Shown: positions 18,872-27,151 of the stretch, in pieces
Layout: every line of letters starts with the position of its first letter
Numbering within the stretch: position 1 is the first letter of the stretch
NCBI RefSeq assembly: GCF_004193175.1
Contig: NZ_SAUH01000001.1
Span: 1,715,501-1,779,500, forward strand
Direction: 5' to 3'
Source: Streptomyces sp. RFCAC02
GTDB lineage: Bacteria > Actinomycetota > Actinomycetes > Streptomycetales > Streptomycetaceae
DNA length: 64,000 nucleotides
Made by a program: the position numbers and the translations under genes
The notes under the pieces: generated by a model
What the model was told of the DNA's origin: nothing
The model's input: only the letters and a program-made list of their open reading frames with translations
Databases searched by the model: none

Positions 18872-19270
18872 ATGACGACGGTGACGCGCCTGGTCACCCA
18901 CACCGATCTGGACGGCCCCACCGCCGCGGACGCCCGGGAGGTGTCGCTGTCGGCACGGCTCGAAGCCGTCCTCGCGGACGGCCGCCGCGTCGTGCTGCTG
19001 GCCGACCGCGGCTGGGGATCGACGCTCCACGGCGGGGAGCCCGGCAGCACCGGCCACCTCACGGCCGAGGACATCGAGGACACGGCCCGCATGGTGGTCG
19101 GCCCCGACGAACCGGTCGGCGGCGGGACACCGGAGAGCGCGGCGGCGGCCCACTGGGCCGCCCTCGCCGCCCGGCTCGGGCAGCAGGGCGTGGCCGTGAC
19201 CCCCGGGGACCTCGAGCGCCTGCCGCACGACGTGGTCTTCGGCGCACACCTGCGGGCCTGGCTCCGCTGA
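18872..19270 (+). CDS. Hypothetical protein
   Basis: A 132-residue acidic protein whose function I do not recognise. GGGAGG lies before the ATG. It has alternating strand and helix patterns (RVVLLADRGWGSTLH, TAEDIEDTARMVVGPDE, ESAAAAHWAALAARLGQQGV) but no catalytic motif or export signal. It follows the SMI1-domain gene by 67 bases on the same strand and may be co-transcribed with it. Confidence 0.65.
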   Translation: MTTVTRLVTHTDLDGPTAADAREVSLSARLEAVLADGRRVVLLADRGWGSTLHGGEPGSTGHLTAEDIEDTARMVVGPDEPVGGGTPESAAAAHWAALAARLGQQGVAVTPGDLERLPHDVVFGAHLRAWLR

Positions 19271-19295
19271 CCGCCCGGCGCCGCCGGGTCCCGCG

Positions 19296-19931
19296 TCAGC
19301 GCGCCGGTGCCTGGGCCGGCACCGCGGCCTCCCACACGAAGCCGTCCGGGTCGGTGAAGGCGCCCGCGGTGCCGCCGAGCACGATCCGGTGCGAGCCGGT
19401 GCCGTCGGGCGAGACACCGACCTGCTTGGCGAGACCGCGCCGCTTGTACAGGGCCAGCTTGACGGGGCTCGACGCGTCGGCGGCGAACTCGACGTACTTG
19501 CCGCCGAAGCTCTTCCCGACGGCGAGCCCCCGCTCGACGTAGAACCGCTTGCTCGCCTTCACGTCCTCGACGCCCAGCAGCAGCACCATCTCGTCGATGT
19601 CCCGGGTCGCCGGGCCGGTGTCCTTCTTCGCGGAGGTCGCGATCCGCCAGATCGCGCCGTCCGGGGCCTGCACGACGCCACCGTAGCCCCACAGGGACTT
19701 CTCGGCGGGCCTCAGCTCCGTGGCGCCGGCGTCGACGGCGGCGGTCATGAAGCCGTCGACGGTGGCCGGTCCTGAGACGGTGAGGGCCAGGGAGAACCCG
19801 CGGAAGCCGCTCGTGGCCTCGTCGGAGGCGCGCAGGCCGATGCGCTTCTCGACGCCGAAGGCGGTCGCGTAGAAGCGGTGCGCGGCCGCGGTGTCGGCCA
19901 CGTCGAGGGTGAGGGATGCGATGGTTGCCAT
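19296..19931 (-). CDS. VOC-family glyoxalase-like protein (two modules)
   Basis: A 211-residue protein with two VOC modules: TIASLTLDVADTAAAHRFY begins the first and DIDEMVLLLGVEDVKASKRFY the second, ending AFTDPDGFVWEAAVPA. Such tandem proteins act as dioxygenases, glyoxalases or resistance proteins; the sequence does not distinguish. An in-frame ATG two codons upstream (19937) is also possible. It is divergent from the broken HAD gene. Confidence 0.8.
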   Translation of the reverse strand: MATIASLTLDVADTAAAHRFYATAFGVEKRIGLRASDEATSGFRGFSLALTVSGPATVDGFMTAAVDAGATELRPAEKSLWGYGGVVQAPDGAIWRIATSAKKDTGPATRDIDEMVLLLGVEDVKASKRFYVERGLAVGKSFGGKYVEFAADASSPVKLALYKRRGLAKQVGVSPDGTGSHRIVLGGTAGAFTDPDGFVWEAAVPAQAPAR

Positions 19932-20039
19932 GGCCATCACGCTAGGGGCGGCCCGGCGGCCGGTGCTTCTCGATTCCTGACCGGTTCGCGCCCCCGCGTG
20001 GCCATGGTTCTTCCGAGGAGGAGAGGATCGCGGACGGCG

Positions 20040-20665
20040 GTGGGGAACGGCGGCGGGTTCTCCTGTTCGACGTGGACGGCGTACTGGTGGACCCGGGACC
20101 CGCGCACGACCGGGTCTGGACGCGCTGGGCCGAAGCGCGCGGTCTCGACCCGGCACACGTGCGGCGGGTCACGCAGGGCCGGCGCCGGGCCGACACGCTG
20201 CGCCTGGTCGCCGGGCACCTGGACCCCGCCGACGAACACAGGCTGCTGGACCGGCTGATGGCCGCCGAGGAGCATCGCGTGCGGCCCTGCGACGGCGCGG
20301 CCGAGGTGCTGACGGGCCTGCCCGCCGGCTCCTGGGCGCTCGTCACATCGAGCCGCGCGACCGCCACGGTGGCACGCCTGCGGCGCCTGGGGCTGCCCGT
20401 CCCCGATGTCCGCGTGCGCGGAGGACGTGCGGCGCGGGAAGCCGTCGCCCGAAGGTCATCTCCTGGCCGCCGCCCGGCTGGAGGTCCGCCGGCGCGGTGC
20501 ACCGTCATCGAGGACTCGCCCGCCGGGGTGGCGGCCGGACTCGCCGCCGGGTGCGCCGTTCTCGCGGTCACCACGACCCACGGCCCGCGGGACCTCGCGC
20601 GCGCGGACGCCCGTTTCCCGACGCTGCGCGCCGCCGTGCGCCACGCGCTCACCACCGGCGGGTGA
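20040..20665 (+). pseudogene. HAD-family hydrolase, disrupted by three apparent frameshifts
   Basis: The parts of a phosphoglycolate-phosphatase-like HAD enzyme are all present but lie in different frames. Motif I (LLFDVDGVLVD) has no start codon in its own frame; a GTG at 20040 behind AGGAGGAGAGG is one base out, as if a G were missing near 20055-20057. Motif II (LVTSS) and motif IV (VIEDSPAGVAAGLAAG) are in the main frame. The stretch with the catalytic Lys (EDVRRGKPSPEGHLLAAARL) is in the +1 frame between about 20415 and 20490. As written, the enzyme would lack its Lys. It may be a pseudogene or a sequencing artefact. Confidence 0.65.
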
Positions 20666-20693
20666 CCGGTGCCGCCCCCACCTGTCGGCCCTG

Positions 20694-21392
20694 TCAGCGG
20701 GACGGGCTCGCGGACCGGTCGAGGCAGCGTTCTCCGGGCACTTCGGTGAGGGCCTCCCGGTCCAGAAGGTCCTGGACCCGGACGTCCGGCCCCGTGTGGT
20801 ACTGCAGGCCGCCGCCGGGCTGGTCGAACCAGGCACGTGCGGGACCGGCGTCCACGGTGACCGATCCCGTCACCGCCTAACAGTGGTAGTCGTCCGGGGC
20901 GTCGTTCAGCGTGTCGGGCGGCAGCGCCCGCTCCTCGAACGGGGTGCCGGCCGGTGCGAGGAACCTGCCGGTGGGCGCGCCGAACCGGTCGACCAGGGCG
21001 GCGGACGCCAGCTCGGTCTCCCGGCGGTGCACGACGAGGTCGTCGCCACGGCCCGTCACGTCGAACCCGTCGTGTGCGGGGTAGCGCCACCGGTCGTCCG
21101 CGTCGCGGTACTGGCCGAGGAACTCCGCGTCGGTCATGTCGCCCAGTGGCTCGTAGCCGTCGAGCAGCGCGTCCACCGGTTCGCCGGGGAGAGGCCACGG
21201 CCCGAGGCGCGGGTCCGTGCACAGGTGCCCCGGGACGGGGTCGGGGGCGTCGAGCGTGCAGCGGGACGTCTCGACGACGGCCGGTGCAGGCGCCGTGGCC
21301 GGTTCCGCCGCAGCGGCGGGCGTGATCGTGCCGAGGAGTGCGAGCGGGAAGGCGAGGGCGACGGCGTGACGCGGGACGGGGTGAAGCCGCAT
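20694..21392 (-). pseudogene. Secreted TNT-domain (NAD glycohydrolase) toxin, interrupted by an amber codon
   Basis: The reading frame from ATG 21392 has a Sec signal peptide (residues 1 to about 30, ending PAAAAE) and then a TNT domain: CTDPRLGPWPLPGEPVD, DRWRYPAHDGF, LVDRFGAPTGRFLAP and GTPFEERALPP. A TAG at 20879-20877 stops translation after DDYHC, yet the same frame continues without further stops to 20694 and encodes the rest of the domain (RAWFDQPGGGLQYHTG, VQDLLDREALTEV). The GGGLQY Gln matches the catalytic Gln of the M. tuberculosis CpnT TNT domain, so the truncated product should be inactive. A Tyr codon probably became TAG. Confidence 0.75.
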
Positions 21393-21502
21393 GGAACGGG
21401 GCTCTCTTTCGCGGGAGATGGGTCGGCAGGATCGCGCGGGGTCCCGTGCGCGGCACGCCGGAGATGTGCCCGGCCGGAGAGCCGCGCCGTGGTGGCGACG
21501 GC

Positions 21503-21694
21503 TCACACGTAGATCGGGTGGCCGTTCCACGTGCCGCCGACGCACATGTAGGTGCCGCCGACCCAGCCCGGGTAGCCTCCGCCGTCACGGCACTGGTCCT
21601 CGTGCACGGCCGCCTGGGCGGTGCCGGCGCTCGCGCCCAGCAGGCCGAGGGCGAGCAGGAACGCGGTGGCCGTCGAAGCGATGACGCGGCGCAT
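21503..21694 (-). CDS. Small secreted peptide
   Basis: A 63-residue precursor with a textbook signal peptide (MRRVIASTATAFLLALGLLG to AQAA) and a mature part of about 34 residues with two Cys and many Gly (CRDGGGYPGWVGGTYMC). ATG 21694 is preceded by AGGAGG with ideal spacing. Similar small Cys-containing exported peptides are frequent in Streptomyces; the role is unknown. It lies between the TNT gene and the MFS gene, all on the minus strand. Confidence 0.75.
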   Translation of the reverse strand: MRRVIASTATAFLLALGLLGASAGTAQAAVHEDQCRDGGGYPGWVGGTYMCVGGTWNGHPIYV

Positions 21695-21759
21695 GGTGAC
21701 CTCCTGTCGCGTCCGGGGAACGGACGCCTCGTCACAAGACTCGCCCGCGGGCGCCCCGT

Positions 21760-23388
21760 TCAGTCACCGGATGTCCGTGCGGCGGTTACCCCCTGTTGGC
21801 TGGTGCCTGCCCGGACAGGCTCCGGGGGCCGGGGCGCGGCGGCCTGCTCGTGGACCCGCCGCCCGCGCACCCCGATCAGCACGGCGGCGGTGACGGCGGC
21901 GGCCAGCATGCCCGTTCCGCCGATGACGGCGCAGGTCCCGAGCGCGTCGGTGAAGCTCGCCCCGTATGCCGCCCGGTACGCGGCCGTGGCGTCGGCCGTC
22001 CCCAGCCGCAGGTGACCGCCGGCCTCGATCCCGGCGTGCGTCACGACGCCGAGCGCGGTGCCCTGGTCGCCTGCGGTGAGGCCGCCGGCGGCGAGGTGGC
22101 CGGGCAGCACGTCCAGGGTGCGGCCGGCCAGGACGACGCCGAACACGGCCGGGCCGAGGGCGCTGCCGAGCTGGCGCAGCGCGCTGTTGGCGGCGCCCGC
22201 CGTCCCCGCCAGCCGGTGCGGGAGGCTGTCCATGGTGATCGTCGTGATGGGGGCGATGGCCAGCGCGATGCCGATGCCGAACAGCGCGATCACCGGGACG
22301 GCGGTCCACGTCCCGGTCGAGGCGTCGAACAGGGTGACGCCCAGGGCGCCGACGCCGCCGGCGGACAGTCCGGCGACCAGCAGCAGGCCGGGGGACGTCC
22401 GGTTCATGAGCCGGCCCACGACGGGACCGAGGACGACCGTGAAGCCGTTGACGGCCAGCAGCCTGACGCCGATGTCGAGCGTCGAGGCGTGGTGCACCAG
22501 CCCGAAGTACAGGCTCAGCGAGTAGACCAGGCCGACCTGGGCGAACAGGGTGACGCCCATGACGACCGCGGCCCCGGTGAACGACGGCGAGCGGAACAGG
22601 CGCATGTCCAGCATGGGGCAGGGCGAGCGGAGTTCCATGAGCACGAAGGCCGGCAGGGCCAGGGCCGCCACGGCGAACCCGGTCACGGCGCGGACGGAGC
22701 CCCAGCCGTCCGCGCCGCCCTCGATGACGGCGAACACGGCCGCGGTGATCGTGACGACGGCGAGGAGCTGTCCCGGGATGTCGAGGTGCCGCTCGCGCCG
22801 CGCGCGGGAGTCGGTGAGCAGCGGGACGCCGGCGGCCGCGGTGAGGGCGGCGGCCACCAGCGGCGGCAGGAACATCCAGCGCCAGCCGGCGTGTTCGACG
22901 ATCACGCCGGTGACGATCGGGCCGAGCGCGAGACCGAGGCCGAGGGACGCGGTCCACACGGCGATCGCGCGGGCGCGGGCGCGCGGGTCCTGGCACACGT
23001 GGCCGATCAGCCCGAGGGTGGACGGCAGCAGGGCGGCCGTCCCGGCGCCGGTGAGCGCCTGCCCGACGCACACCTGGACGACGCCGGCGGCGGTGAGGCA
23101 GACGGCGGAGCCCGCGCAGAGGAACGCGAGACCCGCCAGGTAGACCTTCTTGCGCCCGTACAGGTCGCCGACCATGCCGCAGGTCAGGAGCAGGGCGGCG
23201 GTGGGGAGGATGAAGGCGTCGCTGATCCACTGGAGGCCGGCGGTGCCGGTGTCCAGGGCCTCGTGCAGGACGGGCAGGGCGACCGAGACGCCGACGACCG
23301 GCAGGTAGGAGGCGAAGACCCCGAGGCACGCCAGTACGACGGTGGCGGCGGCGTGCCGGGGCGGGACGTTCGAAGCCGTGGTCGACAT
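21760..23388 (-). CDS. MFS drug exporter, DHA2 (14-TMS) family
   Basis: A 542-residue transporter with about 14 hydrophobic helices. Motif A is GMVGDLYGRKKVYLAG between helices 2 and 3, and motif C-like ALGPIVTGVIVEHAGWRWMF follows helix 5, as in EmrB/QacA proton antiporters. ATG 23388 has GGAGG upstream. Substrates are probably lipophilic drugs or a secondary metabolite. A copy of the 158-bp MITE sits 134 bases upstream of the start, between this gene and the divergent GNAT gene. Confidence 0.92.
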   Translation of the reverse strand: MSTTASNVPPRHAAATVVLACLGVFASYLPVVGVSVALPVLHEALDTGTAGLQWISDAFILPTAALLLTCGMVGDLYGRKKVYLAGLAFLCAGSAVCLTAAGVVQVCVGQALTGAGTAALLPSTLGLIGHVCQDPRARARAIAVWTASLGLGLALGPIVTGVIVEHAGWRWMFLPPLVAAALTAAAGVPLLTDSRARRERHLDIPGQLLAVVTITAAVFAVIEGGADGWGSVRAVTGFAVAALALPAFVLMELRSPCPMLDMRLFRSPSFTGAAVVMGVTLFAQVGLVYSLSLYFGLVHHASTLDIGVRLLAVNGFTVVLGPVVGRLMNRTSPGLLLVAGLSAGGVGALGVTLFDASTGTWTAVPVIALFGIGIALAIAPITTITMDSLPHRLAGTAGAANSALRQLGSALGPAVFGVVLAGRTLDVLPGHLAAGGLTAGDQGTALGVVTHAGIEAGGHLRLGTADATAAYRAAYGASFTDALGTCAVIGGTGMLAAAVTAAVLIGVRGRRVHEQAAAPRPPEPVRAGTSQQGVTAARTSGD

Positions 23389-23522
23389 GGCGTCCTCCGG
23401 GCTGCTCTGCACGACGGATGACCGTTCCGGACCGTATACCTGCCCACTGGGGCGCGTGATGCCGTTGAGGACGCAAACAAAGCTGTACGAAATCGATCGC
23501 TCGGTGGTCGCGGGGGCGTTGG

Positions 23523-23680
23523 GGTCTGTCCGGCGGGTCCTGGCGCGGCTCGCGGCGTCGGACGCGGTGCATCGCAAGGCGCCGGATCGCAGCTCATACC
23601 CGTCGTATTCGCGCGATGCGGCAACGCAGCGAGGTGCCGTGGCCGGCGTCGCGAGACAGGCAGGACCCGCCGGACAGGCC
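23523..23680. mobile_element. MITE copy 1
   Basis: A 158-bp non-coding element with terminal inverted repeats of about 20 bp (left end GGTCTGTCCGGCGGGTCCTG; right end complementary with one mismatch). It is about 97 percent identical to the copy at 24550-24707. The flanks TTGG and CTAA do not form a clean target duplication, so this copy may be older. It ends 14 bases before the ATG of the GNAT gene and may carry that gene's promoter. Confidence 0.8.
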
Positions 23681-23694
23681 CTAAGCTTGGCAGG

Positions 23695-24234
23695 ATGTTC
23701 GAACTGCGTACCGAACGCCTCCTGCTCCGCGGCTGGCGTGACTCCGACCTCGCCCCGTGGGCGGACCTCAACGCCGATCCCGAGGTCCGCGCGTACTTCC
23801 CCGACGTGCTCACACGGGAGCAGAGCGAGGCGAGGGTGACCCGCTGGCAGGCCGACCTCGACCGGCGGGGCTGGGGGTGGTGGGCGCTGGAGGTCGTGGA
23901 GACCGGTGAGTTCATCGGCGTCGCCGGCCTCGACCCGGTGGAGGACGGCATGCCGTTCACGGGCGTCGAGACCGGCTGGCGCCTGGCCCGTTCGGCGTGG
24001 GGGCACGGCTACGCCACCGAGGCCGCGAGGGCCGCCGTGGCCCTCGGCTTCGAGCAGCTCGGCCTCGCGGAGATCCTCGCGGTGACGGCGGCCGGCAACC
24101 TGCGTTCGCAGGCGGTGATGCGCCGCCTCGGCATGACCCGTGACCCGGCCGACGACTTCGACGACCCGACCGTGCCCGAGGGGCCGCTGCGCCGCAGCGT
24201 GCTCTACCGGCTCCCGGCCGACGCCCGGCGGTAG
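23695..24234 (+). CDS. GNAT-family N-acetyltransferase (RimJ/RimL type)
   Basis: A 179-residue acetyltransferase. It begins FELRTERLLLRGWRDSDLAPW, the classical RimJ/RimL N-terminus. The acetyl-CoA pattern is GWRLARSAWGHGYATEAARA, followed by ILAVTAAGNLRSQAVMRRLGM. Relatives acetylate ribosomal proteins, antibiotics or small amines. The MITE abuts the start region, so its transcription may have changed when the element landed. Confidence 0.9.
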   Translation: MFELRTERLLLRGWRDSDLAPWADLNADPEVRAYFPDVLTREQSEARVTRWQADLDRRGWGWWALEVVETGEFIGVAGLDPVEDGMPFTGVETGWRLARSAWGHGYATEAARAAVALGFEQLGLAEILAVTAAGNLRSQAVMRRLGMTRDPADDFDDPTVPEGPLRRSVLYRLPADARR

Positions 24235-24258
24235 TCGAGCGCGCCGGAGTACGTGATC

Positions 24259-25455
24259 TCAGCCGGCGTGCAGTTCGAGCGAGATGTGCTCGGACAGGGC
24301 GCGCAGGAAGTCGGGGGCGTCGAACATCGCGCCGGCGGAGGCGACGCCGGCCGTCCTCGTCCGTCCCGTCAGGATGCGGGCGACCGCCTCGACCGCGAGC
24401 GGCGCGCTGACCGCGTAGATGTCCCGGCCGCTCGCCACCGCGCGCCGCTCCTCGCCGCCGCGGCGCACGACGGCGTCCACGACGAAGGTCTGCGCGGACC
24501 GGCCGCGTTCGTCGACCGCCTCCGGCGCCCGCGCGCCGGGGGCAGCTAGGGTCTGTCCGGCGGGTCTTGGCGCGGCTCGCGGCGTCGGACGCGGTGCATC
24601 GCAAGGCGCCGGATCGCAGCTCATACCCGTCGTATTCGCGCGATACGGCAACGCAGCGAGGTGCCGTGGCCGGCGTCGCGAGACAGGCAAGACCCGCCGG
24701 ACAGACTCTAGGTCGCCGGCCGCCTCGACCGTCATGTAGGTGCGCACCTCGGGGACGGCGAGGTGGCTCGGCACGGTGACGACGTCGGCCATGCTGAACT
24801 CCCCGATCACGGACCGCTTCCCCAGCGGCTCGGGGAAGGTCCACGCCAGGGTCGGCGCGGCGTCGTCGCGGTACTCCAGCCGTCCGCCGGTGAAGCGGAC
24901 GCGCCGGCCGTCCCGCCGCCGCCGCGACACGGCGCCCGCCGCGAGGGTCCCGGGCGTCGGGTGCCAACTGCTCAGCCCGTACGCGACGTGCGCTTCGTCG
25001 GCCGCCGTCCACCCGTCCATGGCGGCCGTGACCAGCAGGTCGCCGAGGCCGCCGTAGAAGGCCATCGCGGGGACCAGCGCGACGCCGGCGGCGGATGCGC
25101 GCTCCGCGAAGTGCGCGAACGTGTCGAGGTTGGCCTCGATCTCGGCCGCCACGTCCACGTACGGGAGCCCCGCGCGCAGCGCCGCCCCGATCACCGGCCC
25201 GGCCGTCGTGGCGAACGGTCCCGCGCAGTTGATCACGGCTGCCGCGCCGGCCAGCGCGCGGTCGAGCGACGCCGGGTCGTCCACCGTCGCCGGGCGGACG
25301 GCGAGCCCCGGGCGGTCGGCCGCCAGCGTCCGCAGCCTGTCCGCGTCCCGCCCGGCGAGGACCGGTTCGAACCCCCTCGCCAGGAGCTCCGCCACCACGA
25401 ACCGCCCGGTGTGCCCGTACGCGCCGAACACCGTGACCGTGTGCCCCGAACCCAT
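24259..25455 (-). CDS. Saccharopine dehydrogenase-like / trans-acting enoyl reductase-family protein with in-frame MITE insertion
   Basis: A 398-residue protein. The N-terminal Rossmann domain (TVTVFGAYGHTGRFVVAELL) with CAGPFATTAGPVIGAAL matches the saccharopine-dehydrogenase-like NADP-binding family. ATG 25455 follows GGAGGAAACG. The second MITE copy with its CTAG duplication (162 bp = 54 codons) lies within the coding frame, adding about 54 foreign residues after residue 248 (beginning ESVRRVLPVSRRRPRH) without a stop or frame change. The C-terminal 96 residues continue normally (AQTFVVDAVVRRGG, ISLELHAG). Whether the enlarged enzyme folds is not known. Confidence 0.8.
   Translation of the reverse strand: MGSGHTVTVFGAYGHTGRFVVAELLARGFEPVLAGRDADRLRTLAADRPGLAVRPATVDDPASLDRALAGAAAVINCAGPFATTAGPVIGAALRAGLPYVDVAAEIEANLDTFAHFAERASAAGVALVPAMAFYGGLGDLLVTAAMDGWTAADEAHVAYGLSSWHPTPGTLAAGAVSRRRRDGRRVRFTGGRLEYRDDAAPTLAWTFPEPLGKRSVIGEFSMADVVTVPSHLAVPEVRTYMTVEAAGDLESVRRVLPVSRRRPRHLAALPYRANTTGMSCDPAPCDAPRPTPRAAPRPAGQTLAAPGARAPEAVDERGRSAQTFVVDAVVRRGGEERRAVASGRDIYAVSAPLAVEAVARILTGRTRTAGVASAGAMFDAPDFLRALSEHISLELHAG
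24550..24707. mobile_element. MITE copy 2, inside a coding sequence
   Basis: A 158-bp element with inverted ends matching copy 1, flanked by CTAG on both sides (24546-24549 and 24708-24711). The CTAG or TA target suggests mobilisation by an IS5/IS427-type or IS630-type transposase encoded elsewhere. No transposase gene is present within the element. Confidence 0.85.
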
Positions 25456-25557
25456 CGTTTCCTCCCGCCGCTCCGAACGATCGACCACGGCCATCCTGGC
25501 CGGGAACGCCCCGCCGCCACGAGCGTCCGGAACGACACGCCCCGTACACTTCCGGAC

Positions 25558-26520
25558 ATGACCACCGTCGCGCTGGCCGTCACCGACGGCATGCTGCACT
25601 TCGAACTGGCCATGGCGTACGAGGTGTTCGGTGCCGCGCCGGCCGCCGTGCCGGGGCCGTGGTACGACGTCGTCCTCTGCGGTCCCGGCACCGTCCCGTT
25701 CGGCCGGTTCCGGCTGGAGCCCGACGGCGGACTCGACCGGCTGCGGCACGCCGACACCGTGATCGTCCCCGGGTGGGCCGATGTCGACGCGGCCCCGCCC
25801 GCCGACCTGGTCGACGCGGTGCGCGCGGCGCACGACGCGGGGGCGCGGGTGGCGTCGCTGTGCACGGGTGCGTTCGTGCTGGCCGCCGCGGGCCTGCTGG
25901 ACGGCCGGCGCGCGACGACGCACTGGGCGCACACCGACGCCCTGGCCGCCCGCCACCCCCGGGTGACGGTCGACCCGGACGTGCTGTACGTGGACGGCGG
26001 CAGCGTGCTCACGTCCGCCGGCAAGGCCGCCGCGATGGACCTGTGCCTGCACCTGGTCCGCCTCGACCGGGGCTCCGCGGTCGCCAACACGGTCGCCCGC
26101 CGTCTCGTCGTCCCGCCGCACCGGGCCGGCGGCCAGGCGCAGTTCGTCACCACCCCGGTGCCCGCCAGGGACGACAACCCGCTCGCGGGAGTCATCCCCT
26201 GGGCGCTCGGACGGCTCGACCGCGCGCTGACCGTGGAGGACCTGGCCCGCCGGGCGAACATGAGCTCGCGCCACCTGACCCGCCACTTCAGGTCGGCCAC
26301 CGGCACGACGCCGCTGCAGTGGCTGCTGACCCAGCGGATCCGGCGCGCCCAGGAGCTGCTGGAGACCACCGGCGACAGTGTGGACGCCATCGCCGCGGCC
26401 ACCGGCATGGGCACCGCGACGACCCTGCGCCGCCACTTCAACCGGACCGTCGGCGTACCGCCGGACACGTACCGGCGCACCTTCCGCAGCACACACACCG
26501 TGGACGCGCCGGCGCCGTGA
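25558..26520 (+). CDS. GlxA-family AraC-type transcriptional regulator
   Basis: A 320-residue regulator. The N-terminal DJ-1/PfpI-like domain (TVALAVTDGMLHFELAMAYEVFG) contains SLCTGAFVLAAAGLLDG with the conserved Cys, and the C-terminal AraC domain has two helix-turn-helix units (DLARRANMSSRHLTRHFR and IAAATGMGTATTLRRHFNR). It is divergent from the saccharopine-dehydrogenase-like gene and may control it. The signal is unknown. Confidence 0.9.
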   Translation: MTTVALAVTDGMLHFELAMAYEVFGAAPAAVPGPWYDVVLCGPGTVPFGRFRLEPDGGLDRLRHADTVIVPGWADVDAAPPADLVDAVRAAHDAGARVASLCTGAFVLAAAGLLDGRRATTHWAHTDALAARHPRVTVDPDVLYVDGGSVLTSAGKAAAMDLCLHLVRLDRGSAVANTVARRLVVPPHRAGGQAQFVTTPVPARDDNPLAGVIPWALGRLDRALTVEDLARRANMSSRHLTRHFRSATGTTPLQWLLTQRIRRAQELLETTGDSVDAIAAATGMGTATTLRRHFNRTVGVPPDTYRRTFRSTHTVDAPAP

Positions 26521-26664
26521 CCGCCGGGACGCGGGCGGATCAATCTTCAACCACCCTCTGTACGCGGGCTGTCCGGCGGAGGAGACTCGTCAGTGGCCTC
26601 TCAGCCGGAGGAGTCGCGCCGACGACGCACCGGCGCCTCCTCGTGCCCCCATCAGGAGGTAGTG

Positions 26665-27093
26665 ATGAGATCACCCCGTCGCGCGGCCGGGATACTCGCC
26701 GGTCTGGCCGCGACATCCGCGCTCGCCCTGTTCGGCGCGACCCCCGCGTCGGCGGCCACCTGGACCCTCGTGGACTACCCGGGTTACCCCCAGCGGCTGT
26801 GCCTCCCGCCCGAGAGCTCCTGGCCCGGCGCCTACTTCCTCACCCCGATCCACGGCACCTGGTCGACCGTGATCGAGACCGGGGTCAGGAACCTGCCGCC
26901 CGGCTCGTCCAGCAGCGGCGGCATGGTCCACCCCTCGGAGTGGGACCCGGACGACCACGAGTACATCGGCATGGTGCCCGTCTCGCTCGCCCCCGCACCG
27001 GCCGGCGACTACATCGCCGAACTGTGGGCCTCCGACGGCACGGAGACCCAGACCATCCCGGTGGTGATCTCCTACCAGTACGACTGCTACTGA
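26665..27093 (+). CDS. Secreted protein of unknown function
   Basis: A 142-residue exported protein. AGGAGGT precedes ATG 26665. The signal peptide spans residues 1 to about 30 (LAATSALALFGATPASA). The mature protein is Trp/Tyr/Pro-rich with two Cys residues (RLCLPP and DCY at the C-terminus) and ends in a beta-rich stretch. No known domain is recognised. Transcription probably ends at the hairpin 15 bases downstream, which is shared with the convergent gene. Confidence 0.75.
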   Translation: MRSPRRAAGILAGLAATSALALFGATPASAATWTLVDYPGYPQRLCLPPESSWPGAYFLTPIHGTWSTVIETGVRNLPPGSSSSGGMVHPSEWDPDDHEYIGMVPVSLAPAPAGDYIAELWASDGTETQTIPVVISYQYDCY

Positions 27094-27107
27094 TCATCCG
27101 CGCGCAC

Positions 27108-27138
27108 GGAAGCCCCCTCCCACCGGGGAGGGGGCTTC
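27108..27138. terminator. Bidirectional hairpin terminator
   Basis: A perfect 14-bp stem (GGAAGCCCCCTCCC and its complement) with a short ACCG loop lies between two convergent genes. No U-run is present, which is usual for Streptomyces terminators. Confidence 0.8.
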
Positions 27139-27151
27139 CCGCGGCGCCCCG

